From contig NZ_NBYX01000033.1 of assembly GCF_002099195.1 (NCBI RefSeq), positions 1-62,459 on the forward strand: a stretch of DNA of 62,459 bases. The letters run 5' to 3'. A program made the position numbers and the translations under genes. This document shows positions 49,569 to 59,600 of this stretch, piece by piece. The first letter of the stretch is position 1, and the number at the start of each line of letters is the position of its first letter. This stretch comes from Burkholderia puraquae (lineage in GTDB: Bacteria; Pseudomonadota; Gammaproteobacteria; Burkholderiales; Burkholderiaceae). The notes under the pieces are model-generated. The model searched no databases, was not told the origin of the DNA, and saw nothing but the letters and a program-made list of their open reading frames with translations.

Positions 49569-51554
49569 ATGAACAGAACAGCGATTTTTCCGTATGCGTC
49601 CGCGTTGCTCGCGGCCGCCCTGTTGGCGGCATGCGGCGGCGACGTCGAGAACGACGCGAGCCGCACGCCGACACCTTCAACCGATGCGAGCTGCCTCGCG
49701 GTCGACAACAGCGGTGCGACGGTCGTGGTGGGCTCGAACCAGCCGGGCGACCCGTCGCTGCCGGAAGCGTCGTCGGGCTATCGCACCGGGATGAAGCCGG
49801 TCTATGCGAAGACCTACCTGGTGGCCACGTCGAACGCGTACGCGAGCGCGGCCGGTTGCGCGGTGCTGAAGAAAGGCGGCACCGCCGCCGACGCGGCGGT
49901 TGCCGTGCAGGCCGTGCTCGGCCTGACCGTGCCCGAAGCGACGGGCCTCGGGTCGGGCGGCGTGCTGCTCTACTACGATGCACGCGGCAAGACGCTGCAG
50001 GCGTACGACGGCCGGGAAACCGCGCCGGCCGCCGCGACGGAGAACTACCTGCGCTACGTCGACGACGCGACCAACCAGTCCGCGCCGTTGCCGAACGCAC
50101 GTGCGAGCGGCCGCTCGATCGGCACGATCGGCGTGCCGCGGCTCATCGAGGCGCTGCAGCAGGATCACGGCCGGCTGCCGTGGCAGAACCTGTTCGGCGA
50201 TGCGATCACGCTCGCGACCAACGGCTTCCCGATCGGTGGCCGGCTTGCCGACGCGATCGCGGCGAACGCCGCGAACCTGAAGCGCGACCCTGAGGCCGCC
50301 GCGTATTTCCTGAACGCCGACGGTTCGCCGAAGACGCTCGGCACCGTCCTGAAGAATCCCGCGTACGCACACACGCTGACGCTGATGGCGCAGTCGGGCG
50401 CGAACGCGCTGTACACGGGGCAGATCGCGCAGGACATCGTCGCGAAGATCGCGACGACGAAGGGCGCGGACGGCTCGACGCTCACGCCGGGCAAGACGAC
50501 CGTCGCGGATCTGGCCGCGTACCAGGCGAAGCGCCGCGAACCCGTGTGCACGACCTATCGCAGCTACTGGGTATGCGGGATGCCGCCGCCGTCGTCGGGC
50601 GGCATCGCGGTCGCGTCGGCGCTCGGCATTCTCGAGAATTACGACCTGAAGTCGCTGAAGCCGACGGCGATCGATCTCGAAGGCGGCAAGCCGACCGTCG
50701 CGGGCGTGCACCTCATCACCGAGGCCGAACGGCTTGCGTATGCCGACCGCGACAAGTACGTGGCCGATACGGATTTCGTGCCGCTGCCGGGCGGTACGTG
50801 GAACACGCTGCTGAACAAGCCGTACCTGAAATCGCGCGCGGCGCTGATCGACCCGACCAAGAGCATGGGCACCGCACAGCCCGGTAATCTCGGCGCGGTG
50901 CCGCTTGGCGTCGATACGACGTTGATCGAGCACGGCACGAACCAGTTCACGATCGTCGACGGCGACGGCAACGTGCTGAGCGCGACGACGACGGTCGAGT
51001 CGAGCATGGGCTCGTTCCACATGACCAACGGCTTCCTGCTGAACAACCAGTTGACCGATTTTTCCGCGAACCCGGTCGACAGCGCGGGCAATCCGGTGGC
51101 CAACCGCCTGCAGCCAGGCAAGCGGCCGCGCAGCTCGATGGCGCCGACGATCGTGTTCGGGCAGGCCGCGGACGGTTCGCGCGGCGATTTCGTGATGGCG
51201 ACCGGTTCGCCGGGTGGCGGCACGATTCCGCAATACGTGGTCAAGACGCTCGTCGGCGCGCTCGACTGGGGCCTCGATGCGCAACAGTCCGCGGGGCTCG
51301 TCGACTTCGGCGCGAGCAACAGCCCGACGACCACGATCGGCGGCGAGCATCCGAACGTCAACACGGCGAACAACGGGGCAAACGATCCGCTGATCTCCGG
51401 GCTGCTCGCGCTCGGGCACAAGGTGTCGACGTCCGCGCAGGCGAGCGGCGTCAACACGGTGATGCGCGTGACGGTCGGCCAGTCGCCCGCGTTGCAGGGC
51501 GGCACCGATCCGCGCCGCGAAGGCGTCGTGCTCGGCGATACGTTCCGGCCGTAA
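49569..51554 (+). CDS. ggt: Gamma-glutamyltransferase, lipoprotein form
   Basis: A 661-residue gamma-glutamyltransferase with lipobox LLAAC (Cys22). The large-subunit start ATSNAYASAAGCAVLKKGGTAADAAVAVQAVLGLTVPEATGLGSGG is typical. The autocleavage region reads HGTNQFTIVDGDGN, in which the Thr of GTNQF is the expected nucleophile at the new N-terminus of the small subunit. Glycine motifs PPPSSGG and GSPGGGTIPQ complete the site. It would act on glutathione and gamma-glutamyl peptides in the periplasm. Confidence 0.94.
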   Translation: MNRTAIFPYASALLAAALLAACGGDVENDASRTPTPSTDASCLAVDNSGATVVVGSNQPGDPSLPEASSGYRTGMKPVYAKTYLVATSNAYASAAGCAVLKKGGTAADAAVAVQAVLGLTVPEATGLGSGGVLLYYDARGKTLQAYDGRETAPAAATENYLRYVDDATNQSAPLPNARASGRSIGTIGVPRLIEALQQDHGRLPWQNLFGDAITLATNGFPIGGRLADAIAANAANLKRDPEAAAYFLNADGSPKTLGTVLKNPAYAHTLTLMAQSGANALYTGQIAQDIVAKIATTKGADGSTLTPGKTTVADLAAYQAKRREPVCTTYRSYWVCGMPPPSSGGIAVASALGILENYDLKSLKPTAIDLEGGKPTVAGVHLITEAERLAYADRDKYVADTDFVPLPGGTWNTLLNKPYLKSRAALIDPTKSMGTAQPGNLGAVPLGVDTTLIEHGTNQFTIVDGDGNVLSATTTVESSMGSFHMTNGFLLNNQLTDFSANPVDSAGNPVANRLQPGKRPRSSMAPTIVFGQAADGSRGDFVMATGSPGGGTIPQYVVKTLVGALDWGLDAQQSAGLVDFGASNSPTTTIGGEHPNVNTANNGANDPLISGLLALGHKVSTSAQASGVNTVMRVTVGQSPALQGGTDPRREGVVLGDTFRP

Positions 51555-51633
51555 CCGGGCGGAACGCACGCGGCCCCGATCTGCCAGTATTTACCCACGG
51601 GCGGTCGGGGCGGTGCATCGTGAAGCAATTGCA

Positions 51634-52002
51634 ATGACGAACGCGCATCTGCCTGAAATGGACGCAATCCTGTCGTTGCCGGGCTTTTTCGCTTTCCTTG
51701 GAGACCTGGATTGCGACCGCGCGCAGGACAGTCTCGACGCGGAGCCGTTCGATGCGCAGTGGATGGCGTCGTTCGACGAAATCGACGGCGATCCGGGCAC
51801 CGCGGTCGACCGGCCGGCCATGGATGCACCGAGGGAAAAGGCGTTCAAGCTCGCGTTCGGCGCATCGGGGAACGCCGGCTTGGCAGCGTGCGTGTCTGAC
51901 GACATCGAACTGATGGCGAGGAGCCGGTTGTCGGGCCGCACCGACGACCGGCCGACACACGTCCTTTGGAATGCTTATGGAAACGGCCGGCTTCCCTGCT
52001 AG
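51634..52002 (+). CDS. Hypothetical protein
   Basis: A 122-residue acidic protein (MTNAHLPEMDAILSLPGFFAFLGDLDCDRAQDSL) with no recognised domain, no signal peptide and no membrane segment. A GTG at 51613 is an alternative start. Composition is normal for a gene of this genome, but neither a clear ribosome site nor conserved context supports it strongly. Confidence 0.45.
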   Translation: MTNAHLPEMDAILSLPGFFAFLGDLDCDRAQDSLDAEPFDAQWMASFDEIDGDPGTAVDRPAMDAPREKAFKLAFGASGNAGLAACVSDDIELMARSRLSGRTDDRPTHVLWNAYGNGRLPC

Positions 52003-52311
52003 CCGTTTCGCCTGCCGGGTTCCCGATCCGTGGCGATCGGCCGTGCCGCCGTCGCGGAATGCTCCGCGCGGCACGCCACCAGGCTCACTCCGTCCGTCGG
52101 CACATACCGTCCCGATCCCGCTGCACGCTCCCGATTGTCAAACAGTGTGAGTCAATCGTCAGCATTTGCAACGGAAGTAACAGTCCCCGCAAATCGACCG
52201 TTTTGCCCGTCGGCGCCGCTACATTAGCTCCACCTGCCGCACGTCGCGGCAAGGCATGCGACAGCCGCACGAACGCGGCCCGCAGCAACAACGTCTTTGG
52301 GGAGAATGACC
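52003..52311 (+). other. Intergenic leader region, 309 bases
   Basis: The part at 52125-52210 is AT-richer and is the likely promoter zone of the following exported-protein gene. No coding frame of normal composition and no RNA gene was seen. Confidence 0.4.
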
Positions 52312-52854
52312 ATGAACAAGATTCGTACGATTCTGGTGGGTGCTGCACTGACGGCGATGGCGACTTCGGCTGCGTTCGCACAGACGGCCCAGACCGGTGC
52401 CGAGGGTTCCGCAGGTGTCGGCGCGCAGGTTCAGACGCCGCTGCTCGGCGGCGGCGTGGGCGTGCAGGCCGGCGCCGGCGCGAATGCGGCAGGCTCGGGT
52501 TCGGGTGCGGGCAACGTCGTCGGCGGCGCGCTGAACGGTGTCGGCAAGACGGTCGGCGGCGTGGGCTCGGCGGCCGGCAACGCGGTCGGCGGTGCGACGC
52601 ATGCGGTCGGTTCGGCAGCCGGCACGGCGAAGGACGCGGCCGCATCGGCCGTCCACTCGACGAAATCGCACGTGAAGCACGTCGCGGGCACGGCAAAGAG
52701 CCACGCACAGGGCGCGGTGTCGACGGCAGGCGACGTCGCAGGCGGCGCAAAGGCGAAGGCTGGTGAGGCGCTCGAAGGCGCGACGAACTCGGTGCAGGGC
52801 GGCGCATCGGTCGGCGTGAAGGGTTCGGCGTCGGCGCAAGGCGGCGCGCTGTAA
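52312..52854 (+). CDS. Exported Ala/Gly-rich low-complexity protein
   Basis: A 180-residue protein with a signal peptide (MNKIRTILVGAALTAMATSAAFA) and a mature part built of Gly, Ala, Val, Ser, Thr and Lys, in short glycine-zipper-like runs (GVGAQVQTPLLGGGVGVQ; NAVGGATHAVGSAAGTAKDAA), reminiscent of LEA-like or YtxH-like stress proteins. GGGGAGA precedes the ATG. Strong terminator downstream. Function unknown. Confidence 0.75.
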   Translation: MNKIRTILVGAALTAMATSAAFAQTAQTGAEGSAGVGAQVQTPLLGGGVGVQAGAGANAAGSGSGAGNVVGGALNGVGKTVGGVGSAAGNAVGGATHAVGSAAGTAKDAAASAVHSTKSHVKHVAGTAKSHAQGAVSTAGDVAGGAKAKAGEALEGATNSVQGGASVGVKGSASAQGGAL

Positions 52855-52874
52855 GCGTCACGCTTCCCGTCACG

Positions 52875-52910
52875 GCCCGGCCCGCTTCGATGCGGGCCGG
52901 GCTTTTTTTT
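52875..52910 (+). terminator. Strong Rho-independent terminator
   Basis: Perfect 11-base GC arms (52875-52885 and 52892-52902), loop TTCGAT, then eight T. It ends the exported-protein unit. Confidence 0.93.
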
Positions 52911-53229
52911 ATCGGCGCGCGGCGCGTCGTTCATCCCGTCCCGGATACAGGGATGCGTCGGTGTTCGTCACCGATCCAGCGACGCGACACGCACAGGCGC
53001 GTTGCCTGATGTCCACCGGCACGGGCCCGCAACGGGCAGCGTGCGCGCCCCCTGCCCATTGCCCGCCTGCCATGCTTAAATAGCGGGGCTCCCGGTTGCC
53101 GAGCCGCCGCGATTGCGGCGCCGGCCGATACGGGCCAGCATGTCCGATCGACATCGTGACGACAGACGACACCAAAACGCCGTTCCGGCCGGCCCGGCGC
53201 GGCCCGATAACATTCCGAGGCCTCACGTC

Positions 53230-54000
53230 ATGACCATCCTGTTCCGTCTTCTCGCGCTCGCCTGCGCGCTCTGGCTGGCCGCCTGTGCAGCGCCGCCCCC
53301 GCCGTCCGCCAGCACCGCCGCGTCCGCCGCCGCGCCGGACGCCAGCGAGCGCCGCGGGCTTGGCACCGCATGGGGCGAGTCGGTGCGATCCGAAACCCGC
53401 CAGGTCGATTTCGAACGCGCGGATCCGGCGAAGCCGACGGATCTCGCGTCGGTCTACTACAACGATGCGTTGCCCGGGCACCCGCCCGTGTCCCAGGTTC
53501 GCCGGTTGCCGACCCGCGTCGCGCTCGCCAACGGCGACATCGCGCTGTCGTTCACGGACGAAAAGGGCGTGCCGCTGCGTCTCGCGCGCAGCGACGGCCG
53601 CTGGCACATGGCGGGCGTCGAAGGTTCGCGCTACATGATCGTGCTGCGCAACCAGGGGCGCCGCACGTTCGAGGTCGTGTCGAGTGTCGACGGGCTCGAC
53701 GTGCTGTCGGGGCGGCCGGGCAGCTATACGAACGGCGGCTACGTGCTGTACCCGGGCCGCACGCTGACGATCGAGGGCTTCCGCAAGAGCCGCGACGAAG
53801 TCGCCGCGTTCCGCTTCGCGGCGGTACCCGACAGCTATGTCGCGAACTCGAAGTACGGCGATGCCGCGAACGTGGGCGTGATCGGCGTCGCGCTGTTCGT
53901 GCAGAAGGGGAACGACGAGGAAGCGCTGCGCCGCAACGCGAATCCGTTCCCCGGCAATGACAATGGCTACGCACCGCCGCCGGTACCGCGCGGCGAGTGA
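53230..54000 (+). CDS. Conserved hypothetical lipoprotein
   Basis: A 256-residue lipoprotein with lipobox LAAC (LALACALWLAACAA, Cys19). The mature chain has a folded beta-rich part (RYMIVLRNQGRRTFEVVSSVDGLDVLSG; GYVLYPGRTLTIEGFRKS) and a Pro-rich end (YAPPPVPRGE). No named family was recognised. Located in the cell envelope; single-gene unit. Confidence 0.8.
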   Translation: MTILFRLLALACALWLAACAAPPPPSASTAASAAAPDASERRGLGTAWGESVRSETRQVDFERADPAKPTDLASVYYNDALPGHPPVSQVRRLPTRVALANGDIALSFTDEKGVPLRLARSDGRWHMAGVEGSRYMIVLRNQGRRTFEVVSSVDGLDVLSGRPGSYTNGGYVLYPGRTLTIEGFRKSRDEVAAFRFAAVPDSYVANSKYGDAANVGVIGVALFVQKGNDEEALRRNANPFPGNDNGYAPPPVPRGE

Positions 54001-54124
54001 CGGCACGTCGTGGATCGGCCGCATGCGTCGCAGCGAACCATGCACGCGGGGCGATCCTGAATCAGCGCTGCCCGAACGGCATGCCTGTGTATACGATGAA
54101 CTTCACGACCCTCCTGCGCGATTC

Positions 54125-54736
54125 ATGCGGATACGGACCAACCCGACGAAATCATCGATTGCGTTGAAGCTCGCGGCGCTGGCGCTGCTGGCGTCGAATG
54201 CCGCGGTTGTCTTCGCTGAAACGCCGACGCCCGAATCAGTGCGGCTCGCCAACGGCCACGAGATCGAATGGGCGAGCCCGAGGTTGTTCGAGGTCGATGC
54301 CGCCCGCCACAGGAAATCGGCAGTGAACGTGCCGGCTGCACTGCGCCGTGCATTGGCCGATGCTTCGAGCGTCGCGTTTCCGTCGAACCGTTCGAAGCAG
54401 ATCGACGGCAACGACTATCTGCTGGTCGTCGTCAACCGCGCGTCGAACAGCCGTCCAACCGGATATTGCGGCGCGGGCGAAGAGGGCACGCTGTACGTAC
54501 TGGAACTGCACGGCACCCGCGCGGTGCCGCGTTTCATGCTGCCGGTTCAAAGCTGCGTCGACTCCGTCTCGCTCGAAACCGATGGCGGAGCGCAATCGCC
54601 TTACCTGGCGATCGCGTGGTGCGACGACCCGGCCGGCATCGACATTCGATGGGAATATCTCGCACGCGGCGGTGCAACGCATCGCGTCTATCGTTTCGTG
54701 AACGGCACGTTTGTCGAGGCCGAGGTTCCGCAGTAA
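54125..54736 (+). CDS. Hypothetical exported protein
   Basis: A 203-residue protein with a signal peptide (ALKLAALALLASNAAVVFA) and a mature domain with two likely disulphide cysteines (PTGYCGAGEEGTLYVLEL; PVQSCVDSVSLET) and a third in AIAWCDDPAG. It should be periplasmic. No family recognised. The ATG at 54125 is weakly supported by GCGCGATTC before it; the frame is open upstream to 53957. Confidence 0.65.
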   Translation: MRIRTNPTKSSIALKLAALALLASNAAVVFAETPTPESVRLANGHEIEWASPRLFEVDAARHRKSAVNVPAALRRALADASSVAFPSNRSKQIDGNDYLLVVVNRASNSRPTGYCGAGEEGTLYVLELHGTRAVPRFMLPVQSCVDSVSLETDGGAQSPYLAIAWCDDPAGIDIRWEYLARGGATHRVYRFVNGTFVEAEVPQ

Positions 54737-54814
54737 CACGGTCACGCCGCGGTACGATGGCTGTTCGAAATCGCATCGCGTGCGTCCCCACCATCCGGAT
54801 CGACGGAGAGCCTC

Positions 54815-55357
54815 ATGTCGTTACCCGCTTTCAGGTACCATCCCGACCCGCTGGCGACGGGCAGCGTGATCCGCTCGGACGCGCGCTGTGTGTGTTGCGG
54901 CGATGCACGCGGTTACGTGTACGCCGGCCCCGTGTATGCGCTCGACGAGTATGAGCAATGCATCTGCCCGTGGTGCATCGCCGGCGGCTCGGCGCACGCG
55001 CGGCTCGATGCAGTCTTTACCGATACGTACGGCATCGGCGGCTGCGAATGGGACGAAGTGCCCGACGCGGTCGCCGACGAAATCGCCTGCCGCACGCCGG
55101 GCTTTCGGGGTTGGCAACAGGAACGGTGGTGGACGCATTGCGGCGATGGCGCGCAGTTCATCGGCCGTGCGGGTGCCGGTGAACTGATCGCGCTCGGCCC
55201 GCAGGCCGTCGCGTCGATTCGGGAATCGACCGGACTCGACGAGGGCGGTGAGTGGGAGCATTTCTTCGCCGCGCTCGACAAGGACAGCTCGCCGACAGCG
55301 TATATGTTTCGCTGCATCCATTGCGGCGAACTCGGCGGCTACCAGGATTGCGACTGA
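54815..55357 (+). CDS. cbrC: CbrC family protein (UPF0167)
   Basis: A 180-residue CbrC family protein with the typical FRYHPDPLATGSVIRSDARCVCCG start and conserved cysteines (CVCCG; CICPWC; FRCIHCGE), which probably bind zinc. In E. coli CbrC is tied to colicin E2 tolerance, but the biochemical role is unknown. GGAGAG precedes the ATG. Confidence 0.9.
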   Translation: MSLPAFRYHPDPLATGSVIRSDARCVCCGDARGYVYAGPVYALDEYEQCICPWCIAGGSAHARLDAVFTDTYGIGGCEWDEVPDAVADEIACRTPGFRGWQQERWWTHCGDGAQFIGRAGAGELIALGPQAVASIRESTGLDEGGEWEHFFAALDKDSSPTAYMFRCIHCGELGGYQDCD

Positions 55358-55421
55358 TGGCCTGGCTGGCGGCATCGCGCGGCGATCGCCGGCCCCATCG
55401 TCATGAAACAGAGGAATCTTC

Positions 55422-56672
55422 GTGAAGTTCATCCACGCGGCAGACATACACCTTGACAGCCCGTTGCACGGCCTGAGCGCGTATCCCGACGCGCCGGCCG
55501 CGCAGTTGCGCAACGCGTCGCGCGAGGCGCTGCGGCAGCTCGTGGATCGTGCGATCGAAGAGGAAGTCGCGTTCCTCGTGATCGCCGGCGACCTGTACGA
55601 CGGCGACTGGAAGGACCACAACACGGGCATCTTCTTCGGCCAGCAGATGGGGCGCCTGCGCAAGGCCGGCATCCGCGCGTTCGTCCTGGGCGGCAACCAC
55701 GATGCCGAAAGCGAGATGACGAAGAAGCTGACGCTGCCCGACAACGTCACCGTGTTCGGCCACCGCAAGCCGGAAACCCATACGCTGCAGGAATTCGGCG
55801 TCGCGCTGCACGGGCAGAGCTTCAAGGACAAGGCCGTCGTCGACAATCTCGCGATCGGCTATCCGGACCCGGTGCCTGGCTACTACAACATCGGCGTGCT
55901 GCACACGGCGCTCGAAGGCTATGCGGCGCACGCGAACTATGCGCCGTGCACGCTGGCCGAACTGCACGCGAAAGGCTACGACTACTGGGCGCTGGGCCAC
56001 GTGCACGAATTCCAGCAATGGTCGGGGCCGTCCACGGTAGTGTTTCCCGGCAACCTGCAGGGGCGCCATATCCGCGAGACGGGGCGCCGCGGCGCGGTGC
56101 TCGTGACGGTCGAGCAAGGCCGCACGCAGGTCGAGCGGCTGTATCTCGACGTGCTGCGCTGGGAAGCCGTGCCGGTCGACGCGTCCGATTGCCTTACCGT
56201 CGCCGACCTGTCGAGAAAGATCGGCCAGTCGCTGGAAGCGCTGCTGACTGTCGACAGTCATGTGCCGCGCGCGGTGCGCGTGACGGTCACGGGGCGCACG
56301 CCCGCGCATGGTCTCTTTTTCGGCCGCGCGCCGCAGTTGCGCGCGGAGGTGCTGAACCAGATCGGCATCATCGGCAACGAACGGCTGTGGCTCGAGAAGG
56401 TGCGGCTTGCGACGTCCGCGGCCGATCATCAGCCGGGCGAAAGCGAGCAGCTCGAAGCGCTGGAGGACCTGAAGCAGATCCTGGCCGATGCCGCGCGCGA
56501 TCCGGATTTCCTCGAACTGCTCGAACGCGACCTGAAGCCGTTCGTCGGCAAGGTGCGCAGCGACGTGAAGGAAGAGGTGCCGTTGTTGACGATGGCGCGC
56601 GCGGGCGAGCTCACGGCACTCGTCGAGCAGGTCGGGCCCGCGTTGCTTGCGCGGCTGGCGAGGGGGGAGTAA
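55422..56672 (+). CDS. SbcD/YhaO-like DNA exonuclease subunit
   Basis: A 416-residue metallophosphoesterase: metal-site motifs ADIHLDS (D8-H10), GDLYDGDW, GGNHDAES and ALGHVHEF are all intact. Paired with the very large ATPase at 56676, it should form an SbcCD/Rad50-Mre11-like complex that processes DNA ends. The length and C-terminal part are closer to the YhaO branch than to E. coli SbcD. GTG start 55422 follows GAGG. Confidence 0.9.
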   Translation: MKFIHAADIHLDSPLHGLSAYPDAPAAQLRNASREALRQLVDRAIEEEVAFLVIAGDLYDGDWKDHNTGIFFGQQMGRLRKAGIRAFVLGGNHDAESEMTKKLTLPDNVTVFGHRKPETHTLQEFGVALHGQSFKDKAVVDNLAIGYPDPVPGYYNIGVLHTALEGYAAHANYAPCTLAELHAKGYDYWALGHVHEFQQWSGPSTVVFPGNLQGRHIRETGRRGAVLVTVEQGRTQVERLYLDVLRWEAVPVDASDCLTVADLSRKIGQSLEALLTVDSHVPRAVRVTVTGRTPAHGLFFGRAPQLRAEVLNQIGIIGNERLWLEKVRLATSAADHQPGESEQLEALEDLKQILADAARDPDFLELLERDLKPFVGKVRSDVKEEVPLLTMARAGELTALVEQVGPALLARLARGE

Positions 56673-56675
56673 GTG

Positions 56676-59600
56676 ATGCGGATCAACCAGCTCGATCTAA
56701 TCAAGTACGGCAAGTTCACCGACGAGACGCTGCGTTTCCCGTCGGCCCGCGAGGATTTCCATGTGATCGTGGGGCCGAACGAGGCCGGCAAGTCGACGAT
56801 CCGCACCGCCGTGTCGGAACTGCTGTTCGGGATGAAGCTGCAGACGCCGCTCGATTTCCTGCACAGCACGCCCGAACTGCGGATCGGCGGCGTGCTCGAG
56901 AGCGGCACGGGCGAACTCGCGTTCCACCGCGCGCGCGGGCGCAGCCCGCTGCGCACGCCCGCCGACGACAAGCTGCCCGACGACTATCTGGCTGCCGTCC
57001 TCGACGGCGCCACGCGCGAATTCTTCGAGCAGATGTTCGGGCTCGATCACGGGCGCCTGGTCGACGGCGGCCGGAGCATTCTCGACGCATCCGACAAGCT
57101 CGGCCAGGTGCTGTTCGAATCGGCCGCCGGTGTCGGCAGTCTCGGGCCGGTGCGTGAGGAGCTCGATGCGCGTGCGGTCGAGCTCTGGGCGCCGCGTCGC
57201 AGCGGCAGCGCGTTTGCGCTCGCCGAAACGTCGTTCAACGAAGCCGTGACCGAATTGAAGACGGTCCAGGTGCGCACGCGCGACTGGGTCGAACGCAAGG
57301 ACGCGCGCGAAGCAGTCGAACAGCAGATCGAGCAGGCGCGTGCGGAACAGCGCCGGCTCGAAGCGCTGCGCTCGAAGCTCGAACGCGTGCGACGGCTGGC
57401 GCCGTACCTGAAGGAGCTGACGGTCAAGGACGCAGCGCTGGCGGAACTGGGCGCGGTCGTCGAGTTGCCGCCTACCGCGTATGCGGACCTGCTGAAGGCG
57501 CAGGGCGATCTCGCGGCCGAACAGAAGGTGCTCGAGGAGCGACGTGCCGACCTGCTCGCGAAACGGCAGGCGCGCGAAGCGATCGACGCCGATGCCGACA
57601 CGCTGGCGCTCGAAGCCGACATCGAAGCGCTCGATCGGCTGCGCGGCGCGTGCATGAATCACGCGCAGGATCTGCTGCTGCTCGGCGCGGACGTCGAGCG
57701 GCACCTGTCCGCCGCGTTTCAAGCGGCCGCCCAGCTCGACTGGCCGACGGACGAAGCGTCGCTGCGCGCGTCGCTGCCGACGGCGCTGTCGCTGAAGACC
57801 GTCGCGAACCTGCTGCGCGAACACGGTGCGTTGCACCAGGCGCTGGCCGGCGCGCGCGAATCGCTCGACGAACGCACGCGCGAGCTTGCGCAGGTGCAGG
57901 AACAACAGGCGCGCCTGTCGACCGTCGACGTGCCGGAAGCGTTGCGCGCGGCGCTGGCCGACGCGCAGGGCTTTCGCAATAGCGGCCCGCGCGAGCAGGC
58001 GCTGGAACATGAAATCGCTGCCGCCGAACGCACACTGTCCGATGCACTCGATGCGCTCGGCCAGTGGCGCATGCCGGTCGATACGCTGCGGGCGCTCGAC
58101 GTGCCGTCGGCGGCGCGGCTCGGTGCGCTGCTGAAGGAAGACAGCGAACGCGCGAGCGCGGCCGCTGCTGCACGCGACGCGCGGGACGGGGCGCTCGAAG
58201 AGCTCGAGCGGCTCGAACTGCGGGAGAAGCACTTCGCGGAGAACCACAAGGTCGTCACGACCGCCGACGTGCTGGCGGCGCGTGCGCGGCGCGACGGCGC
58301 GTGGGGCGATATCCGCAACGGCACGGTCGATCTCGCAACGGGCGCACCGGCGGTCGACGACGCGATTCGCCTGGCGGACGAACTCGTCGATGCGCAGCTC
58401 GGCGCGACGCAGGCGGCGGCGACGTTGCAGTCGCTGCGTCAGCAGGTCGAATCCGCGCGTGCCGGCGTGTCGCGCAGGCAGGCCGCGCTGGACGAGCGCG
58501 AGCGTGAGCTCGCCGCGCATCGCGACGCATGGGCCGCGCTCGCGACGACGGCCGCGGTGCCCGGCATGCCGCTGGCGGCGATGGGCGACTGGCTTGCGAA
58601 GCGCGACACGGTGTTCGCCGCGCAGGCCGATCTGGACCGGCAGCGGCGCGAATTCGACACGATTCGCGCCGCGCGGGCCGGTGCCGAAACCGCGTTGCGC
58701 GCGGCGCTGCGTACCGTGTCGAGAGGCGGCGAGTCGGACGGCCTGGCGGCGCTCGTCGCGATCGCCGAAACCTTCGTACAGTCGGCCGAGAAAGCGCGCG
58801 CGCAGCAGGACAGCCTCGAGGATCGCGCGCGGGAAGCCGAACGCGGATGTGCGACGGCGCAGTCGCGCGCCGGCCACGCGCAGACGGCCTACGATGCATG
58901 GCACGCGCAATGGCGCGACGCGCTGGCCGACGCGAAGCTGTCCGCGAGCGCCGCGACGCTGGCCGCGGCGGAAGGTGCGCTCGGGCTCGCCAATGCGGTG
59001 ACGGCCGAACTGGCCGATGCCGACGCGCCGCGCAACCGGATCGCCGCGATCCGCGCGGAGCTGGCCGCGCTCGAGGCTGGCGCACGGCGGCTTGCCGCGG
59101 CGCTCGCGCCGGAATGGCTGACGAGCAGCGACTGGCCGGACGTCGCACGCCGGCTGACGATGCGCCTCGCGGCCGCCAGGGAAGTCGCGCGTGCGATCGG
59201 TCGTGCAGACGAGGCCGTGCGGCAGGCCGACGGCAAGGTCGCGGACGCCGCCGCCGCGGTGGCCGGTGCCGATGCGCGCATCCAGCCGCTGCTGCAACTG
59301 GCCGGTGTAGCGTCGATCGACGCCGCGCTGCCCCTGGCGGAACGTTCGGATCGCCAGCGCCAGCTGCGGCAGGCGGTCGATGCCGCGCACGAGGCACTGG
59401 TGCGCGATGGCGACGGCCTGCCCCGGTCCGCGGTAGAAGCGGAAGTGGCGGAGCAGGAAATCGCCGACGTACCGGCGCACCTTGAAGCAGTGAAGCAGTC
59501 GCTCGGCGATGTCGGCAAGCGGCTGAACGCGCTTTCACAGCAGCAGGTCGTGGCCGATCAGGCATTCGGCGCGATCGACGGCCAGGCGAACGCGGCCGTC

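Noticed and set aside
56697..59480. Minus-strand frame of over 900 codons opposite the SbcC-like gene
   Set aside because: Antisense shadow; the plus strand has P-loop, ABC signature and Walker B.
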